Made by a program: the position numbers and the translations under genes. A model generated the notes under the pieces. It saw only the letters and a program-made list of their open reading frames with translations, searched no databases and was not told the DNA's origin. From assembly GCA_947170465.1 (NCBI GenBank), contig CAMVTS010000012.1:1-49062 (forward strand): a stretch of DNA of 49,062 bases. Direction: 5' to 3'. This document shows, in pieces, positions 9,824-17,815 of this stretch. Position 1 is the first letter of the stretch; each line of letters starts with the position of its first letter. This stretch comes from an uncultured Clostridia bacterium (GTDB lineage Bacteria > Bacillota > Clostridia > Oscillospirales > Acutalibacteraceae).

Positions 9824-10711
9824 TCAGGCTTTTTTCTGACTCAGGCTCTTAGCGCCGCCGACAATCTCGGAGATTTCCTGCGTGATTGCCGCCTGTCTCG
9901 CGCGGTTATATTCAAGAGAAAGCTGTGTTATCATTTCGCGCGCGCTGGTGGTGGAGGCGTCCATCGCGGACATTCTCGCGTTATGCTCCGCGCAGTAGGA
10001 GGCTGTCAGCACACCGTAAATCAGACCTCTCGCGACGATTGGACCGACAGTATCCATCACCGCGTGCGGCGACGGCTCGAAACGAGTGGTCATATAGCGT
10101 TCCTTTGCCGGGTCGCCCTCTTCAAATCGGTGTCTTTCAAGGGGAAACATCTTTACAATCTTAGGAACCTCGCCGCCCCTCTCAATCCTTGTATAGATGA
10201 TATAGACCTCGTCGAGTCTGCCCTTTAAATAATGCTCGGTGATTATATCCGCAATCATCTTCGCCTTTTCGAAGGTCGGATCCTGAACCGTGTAAAGGAA
10301 TTCTACGTCTACATTGGCGCCAATCCGTTCAAAATAGATTCTGCCGGCTGTTCCGACAGCGAAGATTGCGGCGTTATCGTGCTTTGCTATCTCCGCCTGA
10401 GCGAATTTCACGATATTGTGGTTATATGATCCGCACATTCCCTTATCGCCGCTGACGACGATATATCCGTACTTTTTCTGAGCGTCGGGTTTATCCTTGC
10501 CGTTATCAAAATACGGGTGCGAAAATTCCTCTGTATGCTCGAGAACATGATGTACGGTAGCCTGTATATTATCGAAATACGGCTGCATCGCTTCCCAGTT
10601 GGCACGCGCCTTTTTCAGTTTTGAGGAGGAGATCAGATACATCGCGTTGGTGATTTTCATGATATCCCTGATACCGGATATTCTGTCCTTGATCTCATTC
10701 ATATTCGCCAT
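9824..10711 (-). CDS. atpG: F1F0 ATP synthase gamma subunit
   Basis: 295 residues. The N-terminal helix (MNEIKDRISGIRDIMKITNAM) and C-terminal helix (SLEYNRARQAAITQEISEIV) are the conserved antiparallel coiled coil that forms the rotor shaft inside the alpha-beta hexamer. The middle contains GDKGMCGSYN, the family's GDRGLCGxxN motif. The start has AAGGAG upstream. It lies between the delta-alpha fusion gene (25-nt gap) and atpD, the canonical order. Confidence 0.97.
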   Translation of the reverse strand: MANMNEIKDRISGIRDIMKITNAMYLISSSKLKKARANWEAMQPYFDNIQATVHHVLEHTEEFSHPYFDNGKDKPDAQKKYGYIVVSGDKGMCGSYNHNIVKFAQAEIAKHDNAAIFAVGTAGRIYFERIGANVDVEFLYTVQDPTFEKAKMIADIITEHYLKGRLDEVYIIYTRIERGGEVPKIVKMFPLERHRFEEGDPAKERYMTTRFEPSPHAVMDTVGPIVARGLIYGVLTASYCAEHNARMSAMDASTTSAREMITQLSLEYNRARQAAITQEISEIVGGAKSLSQKKA

Positions 10712-10736
10712 AGGCTATGAACTCCTTTATGGTTGT

Positions 10737-12752
10737 TTATGCTAATTGGGCTTTAAATGCCTTAAAGGCGTTGATCAGCTTCTCCTCCAGCTCGGGAGAG
10801 AGCGCGCTCTTTTCATTGATTTCGTCAATGAGCTCCTTGTGCTCGTCCTCCATATAGCGGAGAAGACTTTTTGAAAACGGCTTAATCCCGCTTAAAGGAA
10901 CGTCCTGCATCTGCTTTTTGCCTGCGGCAAGCAGGAGAATCACCTGCTCGTGCATTTTCAGAGGCTGGCCGAGCGGCTGCTTCAACAGCTCCATCAGCCT
11001 GTCGCCGAAGTCGAGCAGATCCTTAGTCGCCTTGTCGAGCTCTGAGCTGAACTGGGTGAAAACGCCCATCTCGCGGTACTGCGCAAGATCCATTCTCAGC
11101 GTACCGGAGACTTTCTTCATCGCCTTTGTCTGAGCGGCGCCGCCGACGCGCGATACCGACAGTCCGACGTTGACCGCGGGGCGCATACCGGAGTTAAAGA
11201 GCTGTGTTTCAAGGAAAATCTGACCGTCGGTAATTGAGATGACGTTGGTGGGAATATAAGCGGATACGTCTCCCGCCTGTGTTTCGATGATCGGCAAAGC
11301 CGAGATAGAGCCGCCGCCGTGCTCGTCGTCGAGTCTTGACGAGCGCTCCAGCAGTCTCGAATGGAGATAAAAAACGTCGCCGGGAAAGGCTTCCCGACCC
11401 GGAGAACGCTCCAGAAGCAGGCTCATCGTTCTGTACGCAACGGCATGCTTGGAAAGATCGTCATATACAATCAGGACATCCTTGCCCTGTTTCATAAAAT
11501 ACTCCGCAATCGCCGTACCGCTGTAGGGCGCAATCCACTGCAAAGGAGCGAGGTCGCTCGCCAGCGCGGCTACAACAATGGTATAATCCATCGCGCCGTG
11601 TTTTTTGAGATCGCCGACGACCTTGGCAACGGTAGACGCTTTCTGACCTATCGCGACATATATGCAGATCATGTCCTGCCCCTTCTGGTTGATCATCGTA
11701 TCAACGGCAATCGAGGTCTTGCCCGTCTGTCTGTCGCCGATAATCAGCTCACGCTGTCCGCGTCCGATAGGAAACATGGAGTCGATTGCGAGGATTCCGG
11801 TCTGTAGCGGCTCCGAGACGCTCTTTCGCACACAAACGCCGGCAGCCTCGGTCTCGATTGGGAAGTAATCCGCCGCTTCCACAGCGCCGAGTCCGTCGAT
11901 GGGATCGCCGAGCGCGTCGACGACGCGGCCAATCATGCCCTCGCCGACGGGAACGCCGGCTCTCTTGCCGGTGCGAACCACCTGAGAGCCTTCATACAAG
12001 CCGCGGTCGCTGCCGAGCAGGACAACGCCGACGTAATCCTTTGCGATATTCTGAACAATGCCCTTGACGCCGGTATCAAACTGCACCAGCTCGCCGAACA
12101 TGACCTTTTCCAGTCCGAAGCAGTTCACGATACCGTCATGGATCGAGATGACGGAGCCGCCCTCGTTGACCTCGAGCTTGACCTCAAAATCGGCGATCTC
12201 TTCCTTAATCATCGAAACGATATCCGTATTGCCCTGTTCGGAAGCGGCTCTGCGGGCAAGATCTCCCTGCAGGCTCTTCAGCGCATTCTTAACGCTTTTA
12301 TCATAAATTTTTCCGTCAACGTGAAGAACATATCCGCCAATCAGCGAGGGGTCGATCCTGATATCGAGCACAACCTCCTGACAGCCGAGCTTCTCACGGA
12401 TGACCTCGCGGAATTCCTTTGTCAGCTCCTGCGACGGCTTTCGCGTGCAGTAAAGCTGACAGACAACGGTTCCTGTCTGCTTTAATTTGAGTCTTTCATA
12501 TTCTTTTACGACAGCCGGCAGTTCACACAAGGCGCCGTCGCGCATCAGTTTTTTGATGCAGGCAGAGCCTGCCGGAGAGAACGCTCTGTCTGCGATACGT
12601 TCCTTTTCTTCGTCCGAAACGCCGGTCGAGAGCAGCGCGCTGCGCAGCTCTTCGCTGTTGTTCCATGTGTCCGCAAGCTCTCTTATATCATCGTGAGCGA
12701 TATCCGATTCCAGCAGACCGGACGCCATTCTATTGATGTCTGAGTTATTCAT
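10737..12752 (-). CDS. atpHA: F1F0 ATP synthase delta-alpha fusion protein
   Basis: 671 residues from the ATG at 12752 (AGGTG 8 nt upstream; a GTG at 12764 is a weaker alternative). Residues 1-165 are delta/OSCP: the helical domain lacks the usual first helix, and the C-terminal domain is complete ([25 protein letters not shown], matching the family's D...GG..I..G....D pattern). After a short linker (about 166-176) the alpha subunit begins ([17 protein letters not shown]) and runs at full length to the end. It carries Walker A GDRQTGKT at 339-346, Walker [13 protein letters not shown] and the Arg finger in SVSRVGG. No stop, frameshift or ribosome site is seen at the junction; an internal ATG at 12212 (Met181) has no convincing Shine-Dalgarno sequence. 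The start overlaps atpF by 8 nt. No separate atpH or atpA exists in the operon. Confidence 0.95.
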   Translation of the reverse strand: MNNSDINRMASGLLESDIAHDDIRELADTWNNSEELRSALLSTGVSDEEKERIADRAFSPAGSACIKKLMRDGALCELPAVVKEYERLKLKQTGTVVCQLYCTRKPSQELTKEFREVIREKLGCQEVVLDIRIDPSLIGGYVLHVDGKIYDKSVKNALKSLQGDLARRAASEQGNTDIVSMIKEEIADFEVKLEVNEGGSVISIHDGIVNCFGLEKVMFGELVQFDTGVKGIVQNIAKDYVGVVLLGSDRGLYEGSQVVRTGKRAGVPVGEGMIGRVVDALGDPIDGLGAVEAADYFPIETEAAGVCVRKSVSEPLQTGILAIDSMFPIGRGQRELIIGDRQTGKTSIAVDTMINQKGQDMICIYVAIGQKASTVAKVVGDLKKHGAMDYTIVVAALASDLAPLQWIAPYSGTAIAEYFMKQGKDVLIVYDDLSKHAVAYRTMSLLLERSPGREAFPGDVFYLHSRLLERSSRLDDEHGGGSISALPIIETQAGDVSAYIPTNVISITDGQIFLETQLFNSGMRPAVNVGLSVSRVGGAAQTKAMKKVSGTLRMDLAQYREMGVFTQFSSELDKATKDLLDFGDRLMELLKQPLGQPLKMHEQVILLLAAGKKQMQDVPLSGIKPFSKSLLRYMEDEHKELIDEINEKSALSPELEEKLINAFKAFKAQLA

Positions 12753-13239
12753 GTTGATCCGCACCTACCTGTGAGAGAAGCTGCTCCGCATACGCACGGT
12801 CGCTCTCCTCGTCTATATTTTTTGATACCAAGCGGGCAGCGGTCAAAACCGCCAGCCCCGCGATCTCGTTGTGCGCGGATTCGATAGCCTCCTGCTTATC
12901 GCGCGCGATTGTTTTCTGCGCGTCCGAGATAAGCCTGTCAGCCTGTGCGTGAGCGTCCGCGATAATCTCAGCCTTTTCCTTTTCGGCGCTTTTCTTCGCG
13001 TTGCTTCTGATTCTATCCGCTTCGTCATGGACGTCCGCAAGCTCAGCCTCATACTGTGCCTTGAGCTCCTCTGACTCTTCTCTCGCTGCCTGAGCGCTGT
13101 CAAGATCATCCTTAATCTTCTGCTCCCGCTCGTTCATCACCTTCAGAACAGGCTTGAAGAGAAAGATCCTCAGCAAGACAAAAAACAGCAGCAGATTCAC
13201 AACCGTCCACACGATGTCCCATATGTTTATATTAAGCAT
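12745..13239 (-). CDS. atpF: F1F0 ATP synthase b subunit
   Basis: 164 residues. One N-terminal TM segment at about 8-28 ([18 protein letters not shown]) is followed by a long charged amphipathic helix rich in Glu, Lys and Ala (about 32-125), the dimeric peripheral stalk that reaches the delta domain. Length and architecture are typical of bacterial b. Its stop overlaps the start of the delta-alpha gene by 8 nt, so its partner delta is translationally coupled to it. An AAGGCGG site precedes the ATG. Confidence 0.95.
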   Translation of the reverse strand: MLNINIWDIVWTVVNLLLFFVLLRIFLFKPVLKVMNEREQKIKDDLDSAQAAREESEELKAQYEAELADVHDEADRIRSNAKKSAEKEKAEIIADAHAQADRLISDAQKTIARDKQEAIESAHNEIAGLAVLTAARLVSKNIDEESDRAYAEQLLSQVGADQHE

Positions 13240-13280
13240 ATTACTGTCCGCCTTCTTGTGATTTTTTCATGCGTTTAAAA

Positions 13281-13718
13281 TCACGCGACAAATATCAGCA
13301 TGATCGATACCAGCAGACCATAGATAGCGGTAGCCTCCGCCAGCGCGCAGCCGATAAGCATGGTGCTTCTGATGTCCTTTTTGACCTCGGGCTGTCGTGC
13401 GATGCCGTCACACGCGCGGCTGGTCGCAAAACCGATACCGATGCCGGCGCCCATGCCGGTGACGACCGCGATGGCTGCGCCGAGTACAGAGTTGCTGCCC
13501 GGATCCGCTACGAAAATCAGCATGATAGCTACCAGCAGACCGTAGATTGCGGTAGCCTCCGCCAGCGCACAGCCGATGAGCATCGTGCTTCTGATGTCCT
13601 TCTTTGCCTCGGGCTGCCTGGCGATAGCCTCGCTGGCGTGGCTTGTCGCCATACCGATGCCAATCGCGGCGCCTGCGCCTGTTAATACTGCAATCGCAGC
13701 TGCTAATGCGATTCCCAT
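13281..13718 (-). CDS. atpE: F1F0 ATP synthase c subunit, tandem-duplicated four-TM form
   Basis: 145 residues, about twice the usual 70-90. Two hairpins of the same design follow one another: GIGMATSHASEAIARQPEAK then LIGCALAEATAIYGLL in the first, GIGFATSRACDGIARQPEVK then the same LIGCALAEATAIYGLL in the second. Both hairpins keep the ion-binding Glu, so each fused protomer brings two sites. The nucleotide sequences of the halves are also very similar, so the duplication is fairly young or kept similar. Against the Na+ motif of Ilyobacter (Gln32, Ser66, Thr67, Tyr70) the Gln position is Ile or Phe-adjacent Ile and Ser66 is Ala, while Thr and Tyr are kept; H+ coupling is the safer guess. 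Start by AAGGAG upstream. Confidence 0.95.
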   Translation of the reverse strand: MGIALAAAIAVLTGAGAAIGIGMATSHASEAIARQPEAKKDIRSTMLIGCALAEATAIYGLLVAIMLIFVADPGSNSVLGAAIAVVTGMGAGIGIGFATSRACDGIARQPEVKKDIRSTMLIGCALAEATAIYGLLVSIMLIFVA

Positions 13719-13746
13719 AATAAACTCTCCTTATCAAATAATAGTG

Positions 13747-14526
13747 TTAGTCTTCCGCTTCCTCAATGCCTTCGCCGATAAACAGCGAGGTAAGGAATAC
13801 AAATATGTACGCCTGCAGGAAGCCGTCAAAAATATCAAAGTACAAGCTGAAAACAGCCGGGATTCCGACGGGAATCACGAATTTGATCAGCTCCATAATA
13901 ATGAACGCCGCTACAACGTTGCCAAACAAACGCAGACAAAGCGAAAGCGGTCTGATGCCTATTTCAAGAATATTCATCGGCGCCATAATTGGCGTAGGGC
14001 TGCCAAGATGCTTAAAGAAGCCCAAGAAGCCGTGCTTTCTCAGAGTGGCTCCCTCAATCAGACAAATGCTCATCAGGGCAAGACCAATCGTCACGCTCAA
14101 ATCCTTGGTCGGAGGCTTCATGCCGAACATTCCGATGATATTCGCCGTGCCGATATAAATAAGCACCGTTCCGAGATAACACATATACCTGTCTCCCTCG
14201 GGACCGATATTATCGCGGCAAAAATCCCTGATCCAGCCGACGCAGGTTTCAAGGGCAACCTGCCTTTTGCCTGTCGGTACAATTTTCAGGTTACGGGTCA
14301 AAAGAACGGCGATCAGCACGATGACAGCCATGATAATCCAGGTAACGACAGTTGACTCATAGACAGGTATCCCTCCATCAATGAACGGGACCGGTATCCG
14401 GAACAGGACGACGCACTCAATTTGTTCTTGAATCTCGGCGGATAACCCGCCCGAAGAGGACGCCTGTTCTGCAGCAGCGGCTACTGCGGGAGCCACATCG
14501 ACAGCACTTAACAAGGTGCCTAACAT
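13747..14526 (-). CDS. atpB: F1F0 ATP synthase a subunit
   Basis: 259 residues with five to six hydrophobic segments. The essential stator Arg is in SLCLRLFGNVVAAFI, and the last helices end in YIFVFLTSLFIGEGIEE. The a subunit forms the ion half-channels against the c ring. It is the first atp gene; no atpI precedes it. Ribosome site AGGAGGTG lies 6 nt before the ATG. The 60 nt between it and the flavodoxin gene holds only a small hairpin and no clear promoter. Confidence 0.95.
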   Translation of the reverse strand: MLGTLLSAVDVAPAVAAAAEQASSSGGLSAEIQEQIECVVLFRIPVPFIDGGIPVYESTVVTWIIMAVIVLIAVLLTRNLKIVPTGKRQVALETCVGWIRDFCRDNIGPEGDRYMCYLGTVLIYIGTANIIGMFGMKPPTKDLSVTIGLALMSICLIEGATLRKHGFLGFFKHLGSPTPIMAPMNILEIGIRPLSLCLRLFGNVVAAFIIMELIKFVIPVGIPAVFSLYFDIFDGFLQAYIFVFLTSLFIGEGIEEAED

Positions 14527-14544
14527 TGTTTCACCTCCTGTAAA

Positions 14545-14564
14545 GCAAACGGCAAAACCGTTGC
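14545..14564 (-). other. Small hairpin between flavodoxin gene and atpB
   Basis: The short imperfect stem GCAAACGG/CCGTTGC has a 5-nt loop. On the minus strand it is followed by TTTAC and then the atpB ribosome site. Too weak to call a terminator with confidence; the atp genes may be read partly from the flavodoxin promoter. Confidence 0.35.
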
Positions 14565-14586
14565 CTTTGAAAAAACGATTTGCAAA

Positions 14587-15036
14587 TCACAGACCGAGCC
14601 ACGCTCTGATCTGCGTTTCCTGTTTGAGCTCGTTCGCGTCTTTGCTGTCGAAGACCTCTCCCTTACAGTGTTCGCGAATCAGCTCTGAACCGACGGAACG
14701 ACTGCCCATATGGGTATTAAACAAATGTACCCTTTTGCCCGTAAAGTCATACTGCTCCAAAAAGGAGAGTATGATCATCGGACAGGTATGCCACCATGCG
14801 GGATAACCGATGATGACGTCGGTATATTCATCGAAGTTTTCAACCTTGCCGATCAGAGCCGGACGCGCGTTCTTATCGCGCTCCGTCTTAGCCATAACGG
14901 CGCATCTGGCATACAGCCTCGGATACTTTGTTACGGGAACAATCTCAAACAGGTTCCCTCCCGTCACCCTTGCTATGCGCTCGGCGGTCATCTTTGTATG
15001 TCCGGACCAGGAATAATAAGCAATCAGTGTTTTCAC
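14587..15036 (-). CDS. Flavodoxin family protein
   Basis: 149 residues from a GTG at 15036 with GGAGG upstream. The N-terminal LIAYYSWSGHTKMTAERI is the FMN phosphate-binding loop of flavodoxins (YxSxxGxT). DVIIGYPAWWHTCPM supplies the aromatic loop over the isoalloxazine ring. The closest type is the flavodoxin_4 group of small electron carriers or reductases in anaerobes. It lies upstream of the atp operon on the same strand and divergent to an alcohol dehydrogenase gene, with a palindrome between them. The electron partner is unknown. Confidence 0.9.
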   Translation of the reverse strand: MKTLIAYYSWSGHTKMTAERIARVTGGNLFEIVPVTKYPRLYARCAVMAKTERDKNARPALIGKVENFDEYTDVIIGYPAWWHTCPMIILSFLEQYDFTGKRVHLFNTHMGSRSVGSELIREHCKGEVFDSKDANELKQETQIRAWLGL

Positions 15037-15071
15037 GGTTTATGCCTCCTTCCTTTTTTCATACAATGTAT

Positions 15072-15100
15072 ATTTTATCCTATAATACATTAAAAGTAAA
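15072..15100 (-). promoter_or_regulatory. Promoter of flavodoxin (and possibly the atp operon)
   Basis: Minus-strand TTTACT (15100-15095), 17-nt spacer, TAAAAT (15077-15072), about 35 nt before the GTG start. Confidence 0.55.
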
Positions 15101-15122
15101 GTCTTTTTTGAATTTTTATACT

Positions 15123-15148
15123 TCGCAAATTGCAACAGCAATTTGCGA
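15123..15148. promoter_or_regulatory. Palindrome between divergent promoters, operator candidate
   Basis: TCGCAAATTGC (15123-15133) and GCAATTTGCGA (15138-15148) form perfect 11-bp arms with a 4-nt spacer. It lies between the flavodoxin promoter and the plus-strand promoter at 15170-15198, so it could bind a regulator for both genes. No T run follows on either strand within a few bases, which makes a terminator less likely. Confidence 0.5.
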
Positions 15149-15169
15149 GAAAAAATCATTGTAAAATAC

Positions 15170-15198
15170 TTTTCAATTCATTCCGAATATGGTATGAT
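15170..15198 (+). promoter_or_regulatory. Promoter of the alcohol dehydrogenase-NAD gene cluster
   Basis: TTTTCA (15170-15175), 17-nt spacer, TATGAT (15193-15198) with an extended -10 TGG. An AAGGAGG ribosome site follows at once before ATG 15221, so the leader is very short. Confidence 0.5.
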
Positions 15199-15220
15199 AA
15201 AGAAAAAAAGGAGGTAAATT

Positions 15221-16387
15221 ATGTTAGGCAATTTCAGTTATCACAATCCAACCAAGCTCTATTTCGGCGACGAAGCGCTGAGCTTTCTGGGTGAGGAGTT
15301 ACCCAAATACGGAAAAACCGTCCAGCTGATTTACGGCGGCGGTTCCATCAAGAGAAACGGTCTGTATGATGAAATCATCGCCATTCTGAAAAGCAACGGC
15401 AAGACTGTTGTTGAGGACGCGGGCGTTATGCCGAATCCGACGGTCGAAAAGCTGCGCGAAGGTGTGAAAATCGCACGCGAAAACAAGGTTGATTTTCTTT
15501 TAGCCGTCGGCGGCGGCTCCTGCTGCGACTACGCGAAGGCGGTTTCGGTGTCGGTCCACTGCGACGACGATCCGTGGGAAAAATACTATATCCGCTTTGA
15601 GGAACCCGACTGCGAAATTGTTCCTGTCGGCTGTGTGCTGACAATGGCAGGCACCGGCTCTGAGATGAATGGCGGCGCGGTCATCACCAACCACGGGCAA
15701 AAGCTCAAAATCGGCCATGTATTCGGCGACGATGTGATGCCGAAGTTCTCAATTCTGAATCCGAAGTACACCATGACGCTGCCAAAGCGCCAGATGGTCG
15801 CCGGTATTTACGATATTTTCAACCATATCTGCGAGCAGTATTTCTCCGGTGAGGACGACAACACCAGCGATTATATCGCGGAAGCACTGATGAAGTCCGT
15901 CATTCACAGCTCATTGATCGCGGTAGAGAATCCCGAGGATTATGAAGCGCGTTCCAACATCATGTGGACAGCGACATGGGCGCTCAACACCCTGATTTCA
16001 CGCGGAAAGTCCACCGACTGGATGGTGCATATGATTGGACAGTCTGTCGGCGCTTACACCGACGCGACTCACGGCATGACGCTCGCGGCTGTTTCACTGC
16101 CGTACTACCGTATGATTATGCCCTGCGGACTGAAAAAGTTCAGGCGCTTCGCCACGGAAGTTTGGGGCGTCAGCGCCGAGGGCAAAACAGATGAACAGAT
16201 TGCCGCCGAAGGTCTTGAAGCACTGGAAGGCTGGATGAAGAAAATCGGCGTTGCGCTTTCCATCGGCGAATTGGGCGCAACTGAGGATATGCTTGAAGGA
16301 ATCGCAAACGGAACCATCATTCTTGACGGCGGTTATAAGAAGCTGACAAAAGCTGAGGTCATTCAGGTGTTGAAAGAAAGCCTGTAA
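15221..16387 (+). CDS. Iron-containing alcohol dehydrogenase, butanol dehydrogenase type
   Basis: 388 residues, usual for group III NAD(P)H alcohol dehydrogenases (BdhA/YqhD type). The N-terminus FSYHNPTKLYFGDEAL, the nucleotide-binding GGGS segments (YGGGSIKRNG, AVGGGSCCDYAKAV) and MAGTGSEMNGGAVI are family hallmarks. Metal ligands are visible as Asp and His in GIYDIFNHICEQY and as His in WMVHMIG and DATHGMTLA. It reduces aldehydes such as butyraldehyde to alcohols, a fermentative redox outlet; the substrate cannot be fixed from sequence. It has a strong AAAGGAGG site and is followed after 66 nt by the nicotinamidase-like gene on the same strand. Confidence 0.93.
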   Translation: MLGNFSYHNPTKLYFGDEALSFLGEELPKYGKTVQLIYGGGSIKRNGLYDEIIAILKSNGKTVVEDAGVMPNPTVEKLREGVKIARENKVDFLLAVGGGSCCDYAKAVSVSVHCDDDPWEKYYIRFEEPDCEIVPVGCVLTMAGTGSEMNGGAVITNHGQKLKIGHVFGDDVMPKFSILNPKYTMTLPKRQMVAGIYDIFNHICEQYFSGEDDNTSDYIAEALMKSVIHSSLIAVENPEDYEARSNIMWTATWALNTLISRGKSTDWMVHMIGQSVGAYTDATHGMTLAAVSLPYYRMIMPCGLKKFRRFATEVWGVSAEGKTDEQIAAEGLEALEGWMKKIGVALSIGELGATEDMLEGIANGTIILDGGYKKLTKAEVIQVLKESL

Positions 16388-16453
16388 ACTGTGAAAAGAA
16401 AACACGCTCCCATAAGGACTGCGCCCACAGACGCAAAAAGAAAGGAACTGCTC

Positions 16454-16978
16454 ATGAAACACTTTTTGATTGTCGTTGATATGCAGAAAGACTTCGTAGA
16501 CGGCGCCCTCGGCACCAAAGAGGCAGTCGCAATCGTCCCCAAAGTCGTGAAGAAAATCGAGGGCTTTGAGGGCGAAATATTCGTGACCTTGGATACGCAC
16601 GGCGATAACTATATGCAGACCATGGAGGGCAAAAATCTCCCTGTCCCCCATTGCATCAAGGGAACGCCGGGCTGGCAGCTCGATGAGAATGTTGCCGCCG
16701 CTTTGGAAAAGAAGGACTATACTCCCGTTGAAAAGGTCACATTCGGAGCGGCGCAGCTCCCGGAGATGGTCAGGCAAGCCTGTGACGGAGAACCGTGTGA
16801 TATTGAACTGATCGGACTTTGCACCGATATCTGCGTCGTATCAAACGCGCTGCTTTTGAAGGCCGCTTTTTATGAAAGCCCTATCCGCGTCGATTCTGCC
16901 TGCTGTGCAGGCGTCACACCCAAAAAACACGAGGCAGCTCTCGAAACCATGAGAAGCTGCCAGATTGAAGTAAAGTGA
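16454..16978 (+). CDS. Cysteine hydrolase of the isochorismatase family, nicotinamidase-like
   Basis: 174 residues from ATG 16454, preceded by AAAGGA; a GTG at 16391 would add an unlikely basic extension. The catalytic triad of the family is visible: Asp in VVDMQKDF, Lys in VEKVTFGA, Cys in LIGLCTDICVVSN. A metal site of the nicotinamidase kind is suggested by LDTHGDNY and PHCIKGT. A nicotinamidase converts nicotinamide to nicotinate for NAD salvage; placement 9 nt before an NAD synthetase gene supports that over isochorismatase or other amidase activity. No pncB or nadD is in the window. Confidence 0.85.
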   Translation: MKHFLIVVDMQKDFVDGALGTKEAVAIVPKVVKKIEGFEGEIFVTLDTHGDNYMQTMEGKNLPVPHCIKGTPGWQLDENVAAALEKKDYTPVEKVTFGAAQLPEMVRQACDGEPCDIELIGLCTDICVVSNALLLKAAFYESPIRVDSACCAGVTPKKHEAALETMRSCQIEVK

Positions 16979-16987
16979 GGTAGCAAT

Positions 16988-17728
16988 ATGTTTAATGCTG
17001 AAAAGATTAAAAACGACTGCATACGGTGGATACACGACTGGTTCGAAGAAAACGGCAAGGGCTGTAACGCTGTTGTCGGTATTTCGGGCGGTAAGGACAG
17101 CTCAATCGTTGCTGCGCTTTGTGTTGAAGCATTGGGCAAGGACAGCGTTATCGGCGTGCTGATGCCCAACGGTGAACAGGCGGATATCGACAAGGCACAG
17201 CTCTTGGTAGATACACTCGGTATCAAACACTATATCATTAATATCAAGGACGCATACGAAGGCGTCATCAGACAGCTCCCCTTTGAGCCTACCGCTCAGA
17301 CCATACAGAACCTTCCGCCGCGCATCCGCATGGCGACGCTCTACGCGGTATCTCAGAGTCATAACGGACGCGTCGCGAACACCTGCAACCTCTCTGAGGA
17401 CTGGGTCGGATACTCCACCCGTTACGGCGACAGCGTAGGCGATTTCAGCCCCTGTTCCAACCTCACCGTCGATGAGATGAAACAAATCGGCAGGCTTCTG
17501 GGACTGCCCTCGGAGCTGGTCGACAAAGTTCCTTCCGACGGACTCTGCGGAAAGACGGACGAGGATAACCTCGGCTTCACCTACGCGGAGCTCGACCGCT
17601 ACATTCGTACCGGCGAGATTGATAATCCCCAAAGCAAGGAGAAAATCGACTATAAGCACAAGGTCAATCTGTTCAAATTACAGCTGATGCCTTCCTTCAA
17701 TCCGGAACTGAAAACCGCTATACAATGA
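16988..17728 (+). CDS. nadE: NH3-dependent NAD+ synthetase
   Basis: 246 residues, the short ammonia-dependent form with no glutaminase domain. The ATP pyrophosphatase loop SGGKDSSIVAAL lies at about 31-42. NTCNLSEDWVGYSTRYGD and DFSPCSNLT correspond to the family's GTxN.SE...GY.TKYGD and D..P...L segments, and PSDGLCGKTDED to the active-site lid. It amidates nicotinate adenine dinucleotide to NAD+. GAGG precedes ATG 16988, and it ends the plus-strand cluster at a shared terminator. Confidence 0.95.
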   Translation: MFNAEKIKNDCIRWIHDWFEENGKGCNAVVGISGGKDSSIVAALCVEALGKDSVIGVLMPNGEQADIDKAQLLVDTLGIKHYIINIKDAYEGVIRQLPFEPTAQTIQNLPPRIRMATLYAVSQSHNGRVANTCNLSEDWVGYSTRYGDSVGDFSPCSNLTVDEMKQIGRLLGLPSELVDKVPSDGLCGKTDEDNLGFTYAELDRYIRTGEIDNPQSKEKIDYKHKVNLFKLQLMPSFNPELKTAIQ

Positions 17729-17733
17729 AAAAG

Positions 17734-17775
17734 GGCAAGGGTGTCTCAGACTTACTCGTCTGAGACACCCTTGCC
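17734..17775. terminator. Bidirectional terminator between nadE and glmS
   Basis: A perfect 18-bp stem: GGCAAGGGTGTCTCAGAC (17734-17751) and its complement (17758-17775), 6-nt loop. The T run (CTTTTTC) is on the minus strand, so glmS is the better-served gene; the convergent nadE transcript would meet the same hairpin. Confidence 0.9.
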
Positions 17776-17815
17776 TCAACATTCGGATTATACGCCGTAT
17801 AGTTAATTCAAAAAC

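Noticed and set aside
12160..12260. Internal ribosome site for a separate alpha subunit
   Set aside because: The only nearby GGGAG lies 3 nt before a TTG and 40 nt before Met181; spacing fits neither well. Kept only as a possibility in the fusion finding.
13281..13718. Na+-specific c ring
   Set aside because: Thr and Tyr of the Na+ site are present but the Gln and Ser ligands are replaced, so the motif is incomplete.
16094..16777. Minus-strand ORF of 227 codons over the alcohol dehydrogenase and nicotinamidase genes
   Set aside because: Antisense to two well-supported genes, spans their junction, and shows no ribosome site or motif.
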